Assembly (NCBI RefSeq): GCF_900115265.1
Contig: NZ_FOVU01000017.1
Location: forward strand, 20,445-84,444
Reading direction: 5' to 3'
Source of the DNA: Bradyrhizobium sp. Ghvi
GTDB taxonomy: Bacteria; Pseudomonadota; Alphaproteobacteria; Rhizobiales; Xanthobacteraceae
DNA: 64,000 nt
In this document: in pieces, positions 36,531 through 43,874 of the stretch
How the letters are laid out: every line of letters begins with the position of its first letter
Position numbering within the stretch: position 1 is the stretch's first letter
Notes under the pieces: model-generated
What the model was told of the DNA's origin: nothing
What the model saw: only the letters and a program-made list of their open reading frames with translations
The model's database searches: none
Made by a program: the position numbers and the translations under genes

Positions 36531-36539
36531 GTCCGCCAG

Positions 36540-36694
36540 GACTTGTCGTTCTCCATTCGTGATGCTTCACGCTCCTCAAACAGGCGCCGATTGGTAGTCA
36601 GGTAATTCCGGATCAACTCCGCCTTAGCCTGCAGCTTCGACATTAGCTCCTGGTCGAAGGTGCCGGCATTCCAGACGTCGATCGGTGTATTCAT
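36540..36694 (-). pseudogene. 5' remnant of an unknown gene, cut by the duplicated gpr-like segment
   Basis: From the ATG at 36694 the frame reads MNTPIDVWNAGTFDQELMSK and on to FEEREASRMEND, protein-like and charged, then runs into the reverse of the duplicated segment at about 36540, where it loses meaning. Its ATG overlaps the TGA of the frame before it (TGATG at 36692-36696), the usual mark of translational coupling between real genes. No family is recognised. Confidence 0.55.
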
Positions 36695-36886
36695 CAGCCC
36701 TCGACGATGATTTTGATATTGGCGGGGTCAACGCCCAGCGAGATCGACAGCAGTCGCTTGGCCTCCGCGATAGTCAGTGGCGGCGCCGAGTCCCTCGTGG
36801 CTGGGGCTTCGTCGTCGCCATCGCCGTCACCCGCATGCGATCGAGGACGGCCTGCAAAGATACGCGCCGGAAGACTTGCTAAACGG
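36692..36886 (-). pseudogene. 3' remnant of an unknown gene, coupled to the next remnant
   Basis: The frame between a TAA at 36887 and the TGA at 36694-36696 encodes an acidic linker (GDGDGDDEAPATRDSAPP) followed by LTIAEAKRLLSISLGVDPAN and a short IKIIVEG end. It has no start codon, so the 5' part is missing. The TGATG overlap with the next remnant suggests a former two-gene operon. Similar short C-terminal tails occur in helix-turn-helix proteins, but I cannot assign it. Confidence 0.5.
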
Positions 36887-36957
36887 CCTTATCCACGAAC
36901 GCGTAGCCGCCTGAGCCGTTCAAGCAAACCCGACTGGGGAGCCTACCGTTTCGTGCG

Positions 36958-37836
36958 CTACTGCCGCTTGCGCTCGCTCGCCGGCGCCGGCTTCGGCGGC
37001 TCGGGCGGCGGCGCGGGCTGTGCGCTGCTGTTGCTGGCGCCGAACAGCACGCGGGTCGGATTGCGGTCGAAATTGTTCACGGCACGGCTGATGTCACCGA
37101 GGGTGCGGCGGCCGTCGGTCATCAGCGCACCGGAGCGCTTGTCGAAATCCTCGGCGAGCTCGCGGATCGACTTCACCGTCTGGAACAGCTCGCCGCCGTC
37201 CTTGCCGCCGGCGAGCGAGTTGAGGCCGAGCATGAGGTTGTCGGCCTTGAGCATTACGCCGTCGACCTTGGCCATCACCCCGTCGATCTTCTCGGAGTTG
37301 CGGGCGAGCGAGTTGGTGAAGGTCTCGAGATTCTTCAGCGAGTTCTTCACCGACTCCTGATTGTCGGCGACGATCTTGTTGATGTTCTGGAGCGTGCCGC
37401 GGATCGCTTCGGTGACGTCCTGGAGCTTGTTCGGATCGGCCGTCAGCGTCGGAATGCCGTCCTCGTCGAGCGGCGGCGGCGGTGCGGCCTCGTCGCCGCC
37501 CTTGAGAGAGATGGCAGCGACACCGGTGAGGCCCTGGAATTCGAGGCCGACCAGGGTGTCCTTGCGAAGCGGGGTGTTGTTCTCGACCATGGCGAGTGCG
37601 ACAACCCGCCGCGGATTGTCGAGCTTCACCGAGACCACCTCGCCCACTCGGATACCGTTGAAGTTGACGCTGCCGCCGTTGCGCAAGCCTGCCGCCGGAC
37701 CTTCGAACACGACCCGGAAGGGGCTGCGCTGCTTGGTGGTATGCAGCGACTGGAACCACAGCACGAAGCCGATCGCCGCCGCGATCACCGCCAGCGTGAA
37801 GGATCCGATCAATACGTAATTCGCCCGCGTTTCCAT
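36958..37836 (-). CDS. MlaD-family substrate-binding protein of a lipid ABC transporter
   Basis: This 292-residue protein has one N-terminal membrane anchor (ANYVLIGSFTLAVIAAAIGFVLWF) and an MCE/MlaD domain: FRVVFEGPAAGLRNGGSVNFNGIRVGEV, followed by LEFQGLTGVAAISLKGG. A helical stretch follows and a Pro-rich end. It would sit in the periplasm attached to the inner membrane, forming the hexameric lipid-binding ring of an Mla-type phospholipid transporter. GGAG precedes the ATG. The ATPase and permease genes lie directly upstream on the same strand, 16 and about 800 bases away. MlaA, MlaB and MlaC are not in this cluster. Confidence 0.92.
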   Translation of the reverse strand: METRANYVLIGSFTLAVIAAAIGFVLWFQSLHTTKQRSPFRVVFEGPAAGLRNGGSVNFNGIRVGEVVSVKLDNPRRVVALAMVENNTPLRKDTLVGLEFQGLTGVAAISLKGGDEAAPPPPLDEDGIPTLTADPNKLQDVTEAIRGTLQNINKIVADNQESVKNSLKNLETFTNSLARNSEKIDGVMAKVDGVMLKADNLMLGLNSLAGGKDGGELFQTVKSIRELAEDFDKRSGALMTDGRRTLGDISRAVNNFDRNPTRVLFGASNSSAQPAPPPEPPKPAPASERKRQ

Positions 37837-37852
37837 CAGGTGCTCCGGCTAC

Positions 37853-38623
37853 TCAACTCATCACCGCGCGGGCGCGCTTGCCATGGAAATACTGCCTCAG
37901 CCAGGGATGCTGCGAGGCCTGCATGTCGGCGATCGACCCTGCCGCAATGATCTTACCGTTCCCTAAAACGGCGATGCGGTCGCAAGCTGTGTAAAGGCTG
38001 TCGAGGTCGTGGGTTACCATGAAAACGGTCAGTCCCAAAGTGCGCTGAAGCGTCCGCACCAGCTCGTCGAAATCGCCGGCGCCGATCGGATCGAGGCCGG
38101 AGGTCGGCTCGTCCAGGAACACGAGATCAGGGTCGAGCGACAGCGCGCGTGCGAGCGCGACGCGCTTGATCATGCCTCCTGAAAGTTCCGAAGGAAAACG
38201 CTCGGCCACCTCAGGCTTGAGGCCTACCATCGCGAGCTTGGCCATGGTGATCTCATCCATCAGCCGCTGCGAGACGCGCAAATATTCGCGCATCGGAAAC
38301 TGGATGTTCTGCCGCACGGTCAGCGAGGAGAACAGTGCGCCCTGCTGGAACAGCACGCCCCACCGCCGTTCGACATTCCGGCGCTGCGAGGTGCTGGAGG
38401 CGTCGAGATCGACGCCGAACACTTCGATGGAGCCAGCAACCTTCGGCACCAGCCCGATGATGGTGCGTGTCAGCACCGACTTGCCCGCACCGGAGGGACC
38501 CACAAATCCCAAAATCTCGCCGCGCTTGACGTCGAGGTTGAGACCGTCGAGCACGCGCGTCGCGCCGAATTGCACGGTGATGTCGCGGACGCGGATGATG
38601 GGATTTTCAATGTCGCCCGCCAT
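37853..38623 (-). CDS. MlaF-type ABC transporter ATP-binding protein
   Basis: This 256-residue ATPase has Walker A GPSGAGKS, the Q-loop in GVLFQQGALFSSLTV, the signature LSGGMIKR, Walker B LVFLDEPTSGLDP and the switch histidine in VTHDLD. GALFSSLTV after the Q-loop and the signature SGGM are typical of the Mla/Ttg2A lipid-transport ATPases. It starts two bases after the permease stop (TGA-CG-ATG), so translation is coupled. It works in the cytoplasm with the MlaE permease and MlaD. Confidence 0.94.
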   Translation of the reverse strand: MAGDIENPIIRVRDITVQFGATRVLDGLNLDVKRGEILGFVGPSGAGKSVLTRTIIGLVPKVAGSIEVFGVDLDASSTSQRRNVERRWGVLFQQGALFSSLTVRQNIQFPMREYLRVSQRLMDEITMAKLAMVGLKPEVAERFPSELSGGMIKRVALARALSLDPDLVFLDEPTSGLDPIGAGDFDELVRTLQRTLGLTVFMVTHDLDSLYTACDRIAVLGNGKIIAAGSIADMQASQHPWLRQYFHGKRARAVMS

Positions 38624-38625
38624 CG

Positions 38626-39759
38626 TCACATTCCGATCGAGGCGAAGAAGATGGCGAACACGCCGTCCATGACGATGACGAAGAAGATGCCCTTCACCAC
38701 CGACGCGGTGGTGTGCTGTCCGAGCGATTCCGCGCTGCCCTGCACGGCGAGGCCTTCGACGCAGGCGACGATGCCGATCACCGCGGCCATGACGGGCGCC
38801 TTGACCATGCCGACGATGAAATGGTCGATCGAGATGGCGTCGCGCAGGCGCGAAAGAAAGGCCTCCGGATCGACGCCACCATAGAGCCAGGCGACCAGCC
38901 CGCCGCCATAGAGCGCGGCCATCGCGCCGAGGAAGGCGAGGATCGGCAACGCCAGCACCAACGCCAGCATGCGCGGCAGCACCAGCACCTCGATCGGGTC
39001 GAAGCCCATGGTGCGGAGCGCGTCGATCTCCTCGCGCATCTTCATCGAGCCGAGCTCGGCGGTGTAGGCGCTGCCCGAGCGGCCGGCGACCATGATGGCA
39101 ACCAGCAGCACGCCGATCTCGCGCAGCACCAGCACGCCGAGCATGTCGACGACGAAGATATCGGCGCCGAAGCGCCGGAAATGGAAGATGCCTTGTTGCG
39201 CGATGATGCAGCCGATCAGGAAGGTGATCAGCACGATGATCGGCACCGCGCGCCAGCACACCTGCTCCATGTGATGCACGGTCGAGGTCAGGCGGAACGA
39301 GCGTGGATGGATCAGCACCCGACCGCCCGCCGCGAGCACCGCGCCGAGCATGTCGACCAGGCCGGCCACCGTGCCGGCGAGGCCCGCAACAGTCCGGCCG
39401 ATCTGGTCCAGCATGCCGGTGATGGTGATCGTGGAGGTCTCGACCACCGGCGTTGCGCGGACCCGGCGCACCTCGTCGACGAGGCTCGAATAATTGGCGG
39501 ACAGCCCGGCGATCTGCGCCTCGATGGGCCCTTGCGTCAGGCTGCGGCGCAGCCGCTCGATCAGCCAGGCGCCGAAGGTGTCGAGCTTGGCGACCTCGGA
39601 GACGTCGATGAAGATGCTTTGCGGGCCGCCGGCGAGCTTCTCGGCATCGGCCACCATCCGCTCCAGCACCGGCGCGAAGCTCGCGGTCCAGGTTCCGGTG
39701 GCGCAGAGAGCCAGCGCATTGCCCTTGGCAATCCGTTCCAGCTTGGGCTCGCCGCTCAA
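38626..39759 (-). CDS. MlaE-type permease with N-terminal STAS domain
   Basis: This 377-residue protein fuses a STAS domain (about 1-100, with SIFIDVSEVAKLDTFGAWL, like MlaB) to an MlaE permease domain from about 150: FLIGCIIAQQG, LREIGVLLVAIMVAGRSGSAYTAELGSM, and MREEIDALRTMGFDPIEVLVLPR. The fusion explains why no separate mlaB gene is present. The start appears to be TTG at 39759, with GGGAGCGGA upstream; no better ATG exists in frame. It heads the mlaE-mlaF-mlaD operon for phospholipid traffic between the membranes. Confidence 0.93.
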   Translation of the reverse strand: MSGEPKLERIAKGNALALCATGTWTASFAPVLERMVADAEKLAGGPQSIFIDVSEVAKLDTFGAWLIERLRRSLTQGPIEAQIAGLSANYSSLVDEVRRVRATPVVETSTITITGMLDQIGRTVAGLAGTVAGLVDMLGAVLAAGGRVLIHPRSFRLTSTVHHMEQVCWRAVPIIVLITFLIGCIIAQQGIFHFRRFGADIFVVDMLGVLVLREIGVLLVAIMVAGRSGSAYTAELGSMKMREEIDALRTMGFDPIEVLVLPRMLALVLALPILAFLGAMAALYGGGLVAWLYGGVDPEAFLSRLRDAISIDHFIVGMVKAPVMAAVIGIVACVEGLAVQGSAESLGQHTTASVVKGIFFVIVMDGVFAIFFASIGM

Positions 39760-39893
39760 GGTGTCCGCTCCCGACCCGGGGCGGAGGAAATCAGATAGTT
39801 GCGCACACGCCCTTACCCGGAAAAGGTATCCCCAACTGGTTAATGTTAGTTGCTACAGGTAACCAGCAGGTTCAGATTTCGCCAGAGTTCAAA

Positions 39894-40889
39894 ATGACTT
39901 CCAGCAATGTTCCCGTCCTCTCGGTGCGAATCGAGCGGTTTCCGATCGCCGGCAGTTTCACGATCAGCCGGGGTGCCAAGACCGAAGCCGTGACCGTCGT
40001 GGCCGAAGTGAGCCGGAACGGCCTGATCGGCCGCGGCGAATGCGTGCCCTATCCCCGCTATGGCGAGACGCCCGAGGCGACGCTGGCCGCGATTGAGGCC
40101 ATGCAGACGGCCGTCGCTGATGGCCTGACGCGGCAGGCCCTCCAGGCCGCCATGCCGCCTGGAGCCGCCCGCAATGCCCTGGATTGCGCCTTGATCGATC
40201 TCGAGGCCAAGGCGGCCGGCCGGCGGGCCTGGAGCCTGCTGGACCGCCCGATGCCGGGCGAGCGCACCACCGCCTACACAATCTCGTTGGGCACGCCGGA
40301 GGCGATGTCGGCGGCGACCGCCAAGGCCGCGCACCGGCCGCTGCTCAAGATCAAGCTCGGCGGCGATGGCGATCCGGAGCGGATCGCGGCCGTGCGCAGG
40401 GCGTCCCCGGAGTCCGAGCTGATCGTGGATGCCAACGAGGCCTGGACCGAGGCCAATCTGGAAGCCAACCTCGCCGCCTGCGCCGCCGCCGGCGTCACCC
40501 TGGTCGAGCAGCCGTTGCCATCAGGCAAGGACGACGCGCTGGCACGGCTCAAGCGGCCGCTCACCGTCTGCGCCGATGAGAGCGTGCATGACCGCAACTC
40601 CCTTGCCCCGCTCCGCGACCGCTACGACGCCGTCAACATCAAGCTCGACAAGACCGGCGGCCTCACCGAGGCGCTGGCCATGGCCGATGCCGCCCAGGCG
40701 CTCGGCTTCGAGATCATGGTCGGCTGCATGGTCGCGACCTCGCTGTCGATGGCGCCGGCGATGCTGGTGACGCCGCAGGCGCGCTTCGTCGATCTCGACG
40801 GCCCCTTGCTGCTCGCGCGCGATCGCGATCACGGCCTGCGCTATGACGAGAGCCTGGTCTATCCGCCTGAGGCTTCGCTCTGGGGATGA
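39894..40889 (+). CDS. dgcA: Dipeptide epimerase / DgcA-type enolase-superfamily racemase
   Basis: This 331-residue enzyme belongs to the muconate-lactonising subgroup of the enolase superfamily. The catalytic K-x-K is in LLKIKLGG, the metal ligands are in IVDANEAW, LVEQPLP and CADESVH, and the second catalytic lysine is in NIKLDKTGG. This pattern fits L-Ala-D/L-Glu epimerases; in alphaproteobacteria close relatives are DgcA, N-acetyl-D-glutamate racemase. No dgcN is next to it, so the gene name is tentative. ATG 39894 begins the conserved capping domain. Its 3' end overlaps the convergent MFS gene by 31 bases. Confidence 0.75.
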   Translation: MTSSNVPVLSVRIERFPIAGSFTISRGAKTEAVTVVAEVSRNGLIGRGECVPYPRYGETPEATLAAIEAMQTAVADGLTRQALQAAMPPGAARNALDCALIDLEAKAAGRRAWSLLDRPMPGERTTAYTISLGTPEAMSAATAKAAHRPLLKIKLGGDGDPERIAAVRRASPESELIVDANEAWTEANLEANLAACAAAGVTLVEQPLPSGKDDALARLKRPLTVCADESVHDRNSLAPLRDRYDAVNIKLDKTGGLTEALAMADAAQALGFEIMVGCMVATSLSMAPAMLVTPQARFVDLDGPLLLARDRDHGLRYDESLVYPPEASLWG

Positions 40890-42055
40890 GCCGTGAGCCG
40901 GTGCCGCGCCGACCAGATCACCAGCGCGCCGGCCGCGGCCATCGCCGCCATGACGTAATACAGCCCCTCGCCATAGCGCGCGTAGATCACGCCAGAGGCG
41001 ATCGATGTGGCCGCGCTCAACAACCCGCCGGTCGCCGCGTAATATCCCTGTCCACGCGCCATTTGACGCGGCGGTACGTGACGCACCATGAGATTCATCA
41101 CGCCAACCTGGGTCAGGCCGAAGCTCAGGCCGTGCCCGAGCTGCGTGACCGCGAGCACGGCGATCTGCGGCTCATGCGCGGTGATCGACCAGCGCAGCAC
41201 GGCACTCAGGCCTCCGATCAACACCAGCCCCGCGGGATGCAACGAAAAGCGCGGCGACACCGCGAAGACGACGATCTCGGCACAGACGCCGAGCGTCCAC
41301 AGCCCCGCGATCGTCAATCCACCAAGACCATGGTTCTGCCAGTTGATCGAGGCGAAGGTGTAATAGGCGACGTGGCTGGACTGGATCAGCGCGGACGAGA
41401 AAATGATGGAGAGGAAGCCCACGTCCCGCAGCAGAGGCTTGCCGGCCTCCGCCACCCTTGACGTTCGCGGCACATCCTCCAGCGGCCGCAGCGAAAGCGC
41501 GGTCAAAGCCGAGATCGCCGCCATCGCGACAATGACCCAGATCAACTGGCGCGCCGCGATCACATCGATCAACAGCCCGCAAGCGAGCGCACCGAGGATG
41601 AACGCGACCGACCCCCAAAGCCGCACGGGGCCGTAGTCGAATTTATACCGGGCCACTCCGCGCAAGGCGTAGGCATCGGTGAGCGGTGTCAGCGGAGTCC
41701 AGCAGCAACAGGTCACGATGTAGAGCCCAAGCACCGGCAAAGGCTGCTGCTGAGTGCCGACGAGCATAAAGCAGAGCGCCGTGGCCGACGCCATTAGAAT
41801 CATCGCGCCGCGCAATGCGCGGCGCCGTTCAGCGAGGCTGGTCACGAAAGGCAGCGTCGTGAAGCGCGTGACGGCCGGAACGGCGCTGATGATTCCGATC
41901 CAGCCCGGCTCGATACCGATGGCCTTCAGCCACACCGTGAAGAACGGCAGATGGGTGCCCAGGACACCGTATGTCGTGCCGTAGAACAGCGCGAGGCTCA
42001 CGGCGAATCGCCGCTTGACTGCTGCTGGTGTGGAGATTTGTGATTCGGACGGCAT
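40859..42055 (-). CDS. MFS transporter, MFS_1-like (LacY/nucleoside symporter-like) family
   Basis: This 398-residue, about 12-helix protein resembles the MFS_1_like group: SLALFYGTTYGVLGTHLPFFTVWLKAIG at the start, DYGPVRLWGSVAFILGAL around helix 5, and GHGLSFGLTQVGVM late. Relatives include HcaT and NupG-type proton symporters. The start at 42055 (MPSESQI) lacks a good ribosome binding site, but the frame reaching further upstream lies opposite another gene and is a shadow. It overlaps the 3' end of dgcA by 31 bases, tail to tail. The substrate is unknown. Confidence 0.83.
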   Translation of the reverse strand: MPSESQISTPAAVKRRFAVSLALFYGTTYGVLGTHLPFFTVWLKAIGIEPGWIGIISAVPAVTRFTTLPFVTSLAERRRALRGAMILMASATALCFMLVGTQQQPLPVLGLYIVTCCCWTPLTPLTDAYALRGVARYKFDYGPVRLWGSVAFILGALACGLLIDVIAARQLIWVIVAMAAISALTALSLRPLEDVPRTSRVAEAGKPLLRDVGFLSIIFSSALIQSSHVAYYTFASINWQNHGLGGLTIAGLWTLGVCAEIVVFAVSPRFSLHPAGLVLIGGLSAVLRWSITAHEPQIAVLAVTQLGHGLSFGLTQVGVMNLMVRHVPPRQMARGQGYYAATGGLLSAATSIASGVIYARYGEGLYYVMAAMAAAGALVIWSARHRLTAHPQSEASGG

Positions 42056-42130
42056 CAAAGCAATTGCGATTCGGTCGATATCGTGGTGATCGTTACAGTA
42101 ACGCGCGGTGATTTGCGCGACGAGATTGTC

Positions 42131-43522
42131 ATGGCCAACGAAGCATTCGCCCTCTCGCCCATGTCTGCCCGCGCGGCCGAGCCGAACGAGCAGGATTACG
42201 ATGCGATCCGCGAAGCCTTCATGGAGACCGCGCGCGGCCGCTGGTTCCTCGGCGAATACGCCAAGCGCAACCGCAATGCCGACACCCGCATGGTGCTCGA
42301 CGCGGTCGCGAAAATCGAAGAAAGCCTTGCGGCACAGCGACAACCTGTTGTCGAGGATCGCCTGCCCGAAGCGCTGGTCGCGATCCGCCGCGCCGTCGAG
42401 GAGGCAGAAAGCGCCGCCGGCAAGGCCTTCGATCCCGCCGCAATCGCGGCGAGCCTTGCGCCTGTTACGCGCGGCGTTCGCATCATCAAGGAGATCTCCT
42501 GGCGCTGGCGCGAGATCGGCGCCGATGGGCGGATCTGCGACCTCATTGATTCGCAGCTCGCCTCGATCGAAGCGGCCTGCGCCCAGGCCTCGAGCATCGA
42601 CCCGCGCGCCGACCTCAAGGCCGCCTTCGATCTGCTCAAGGACCGGGTCGAGCAGACCGAGGCCGGCAGCGGCGCAGCGCCGCAGAGCTCGGCGCGTCCC
42701 GCTCCAGCGCCAACGCAGGAAGCACCGCCGATCGCAGAAGCGCCTGAGGCCGAGGCGCCTGCGGCGATCGCGGGCGACACCCCCGTGGCTTTTACGGAGA
42801 TGCCGCAGGAGATCGCGCCCGAGACTGAGCCCGAGCCTGAGTTTGAGGCAGTCGTCGATGCGAGCGGCGGCGTTGCCGAGGACGCGATGGCGGACGTCGC
42901 GGTCGCACCGGAGATCGCCGAAAGCCATCCCCCTGTCGAAGGGAGTGTTGCTGCAGTCGAGGAAGGCCTCGCCGAGCCCACCGCCGTCGCCGAGATCACC
43001 GACGAGTTCTCGCTCGATGCCACCGCGGAAGCCGAGGACGAGGCCATTCTCGAAGCCATCGCGCTGGAGATGGCCGCGCCCGATCCGGAGTTCGACGCGA
43101 TCGTCGAGCCCACGGAGATGGAAGCAGCCATTCCCGAGCCGATGCCGGAACCGATGGCCGCTGACATCGCGGAGCCGGTCGCCATGGAAGCGCCGGTCGC
43201 GCCCCATGTCGAAGAGCCTGACGTCGAAGCGCCGGTGACTGAGGCCCCGATCGCGATGGAATCGCTCGTGCGCCTCACCGATGCCATCGCGGAAGCCGCC
43301 GCCGAAGTGATGGAGCAACCGGCCCCAGCCATGGCGGCCGCAGCATCCCTTGACGCAGCCCACACCGCGACGCTGCCGAGACCGTCACCCCTGCCCGCGT
43401 CCTCGCTCGGCGCCACCATCCTGGCCAGCGGCATCCTGCAAAAGCCCCGCCCCGCCGCCAACGATGCGCTCGCCCCGATCCGCCGCATGACCCAGGCCGA
43501 AAAGATCGCGTTCTTCTCTTAG
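42131..43522 (+). CDS. Acidic Ala/Glu/Pro-rich hypothetical protein
   Basis: This 463-residue protein has a conserved-looking N-terminal region of about 150 residues (NEQDYDAIREAFMETARGRWFLGEYAKRN, then AVAKIEESLAAQ) predicted to be helical. A long acidic low-complexity middle follows (repeated PEAEAPA, PEPEFEAVV, EDEAILEAIALEM), then a short conserved end (PIRRMTQAEKIAFFS). No signal peptide or membrane helix is seen, so it is cytoplasmic. The low-complexity part is probably disordered. The start at 42131 (MANEAF) is preferred over a GTG at 42083. It is divergent from the MFS gene. I do not recognise a function. Confidence 0.72.
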   Translation: MANEAFALSPMSARAAEPNEQDYDAIREAFMETARGRWFLGEYAKRNRNADTRMVLDAVAKIEESLAAQRQPVVEDRLPEALVAIRRAVEEAESAAGKAFDPAAIAASLAPVTRGVRIIKEISWRWREIGADGRICDLIDSQLASIEAACAQASSIDPRADLKAAFDLLKDRVEQTEAGSGAAPQSSARPAPAPTQEAPPIAEAPEAEAPAAIAGDTPVAFTEMPQEIAPETEPEPEFEAVVDASGGVAEDAMADVAVAPEIAESHPPVEGSVAAVEEGLAEPTAVAEITDEFSLDATAEAEDEAILEAIALEMAAPDPEFDAIVEPTEMEAAIPEPMPEPMAADIAEPVAMEAPVAPHVEEPDVEAPVTEAPIAMESLVRLTDAIAEAAAEVMEQPAPAMAAAASLDAAHTATLPRPSPLPASSLGATILASGILQKPRPAANDALAPIRRMTQAEKIAFFS

Positions 43523-43535
43523 GGCGGTCCTTTGT

Positions 43536-43713
43536 GTCCCGGCCGCGCTGCAGCCTTGGCGATGCGTAGCATCGTCCTGGCAACGCTGCCGCGCAGAGCC
43601 CGGACCCACGCCACACGAATGCTTTCGGAGACATGGGCCCCGGCTCAGCAGCGCACCGCACCGGACGATGCTTCGCATCGCCGGGGAAGCGCTGCGCTGC
43701 GTCCGGGGCACGA
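43536..43713. repeat. Extragenic palindromic repeat cluster
   Basis: Bounded by TGTCCCGG and GTCCGGGGCACGAG, with an internal GACGATGCTTCGCATCG palindrome and GGCTCAGCAGCGCACC, this matches a dispersed Bradyrhizobium-type intergenic repeat. A shortened copy is at 35223-35278 on the other strand. Together with the sites just downstream it fills the 350-base gap before the caspase-like gene. Confidence 0.65.
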
Positions 43714-43758
43714 GAGCGACGTGTGAAGCACGTCCGCCTTCACATCGTCATTGCGAGC

Positions 43759-43799
43759 GTGATCTAGATCACGCATCTCGCCATCGTGACCGCGATCAC
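43759..43799 (+). promoter_or_regulatory. Two tandem GTGA-N6-TCAC palindromes upstream of the caspase-like gene
   Basis: GTGATCTAGATCAC (43759-43772, a perfect palindrome) and GTGACCGCGATCAC (43786-43799) both fit GTGA-N6-TCAC, the core recognised by CRP/FNR-family regulators. Their starts are 27 bases apart, between two and three helical turns. They lie 75-115 bases upstream of the caspase-like gene's ATG and could control it. The binding protein is unknown. Confidence 0.5.
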
Positions 43800-43874
43800 G
43801 GACTCCAGGCTCGAACGCGACCTAGCTTCCTTGCAACCAATCTCGCATCGAGATGAGTGCCAAAGGAGCACGCC

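Noticed and set aside
38624..39259. Upstream extension of the MlaF frame
   Set aside because: It is a second-frame reading of the MlaE gene, very Arg/His-rich; MlaF starts two bases after the MlaE stop.
42056..43363. Long upstream extension of the MFS frame at 40859-42055
   Set aside because: It lies antisense to the acidic protein gene and has Arg/Gly/His-rich composition typical of a shadow frame; the transporter's first helix begins just after 42055.
43759..43799. FNR-specific site
   Set aside because: The half-sites are GTGA/TCAC rather than the TTGAT/ATCAA of FNR, so only a general CRP/FNR-type assignment is made.
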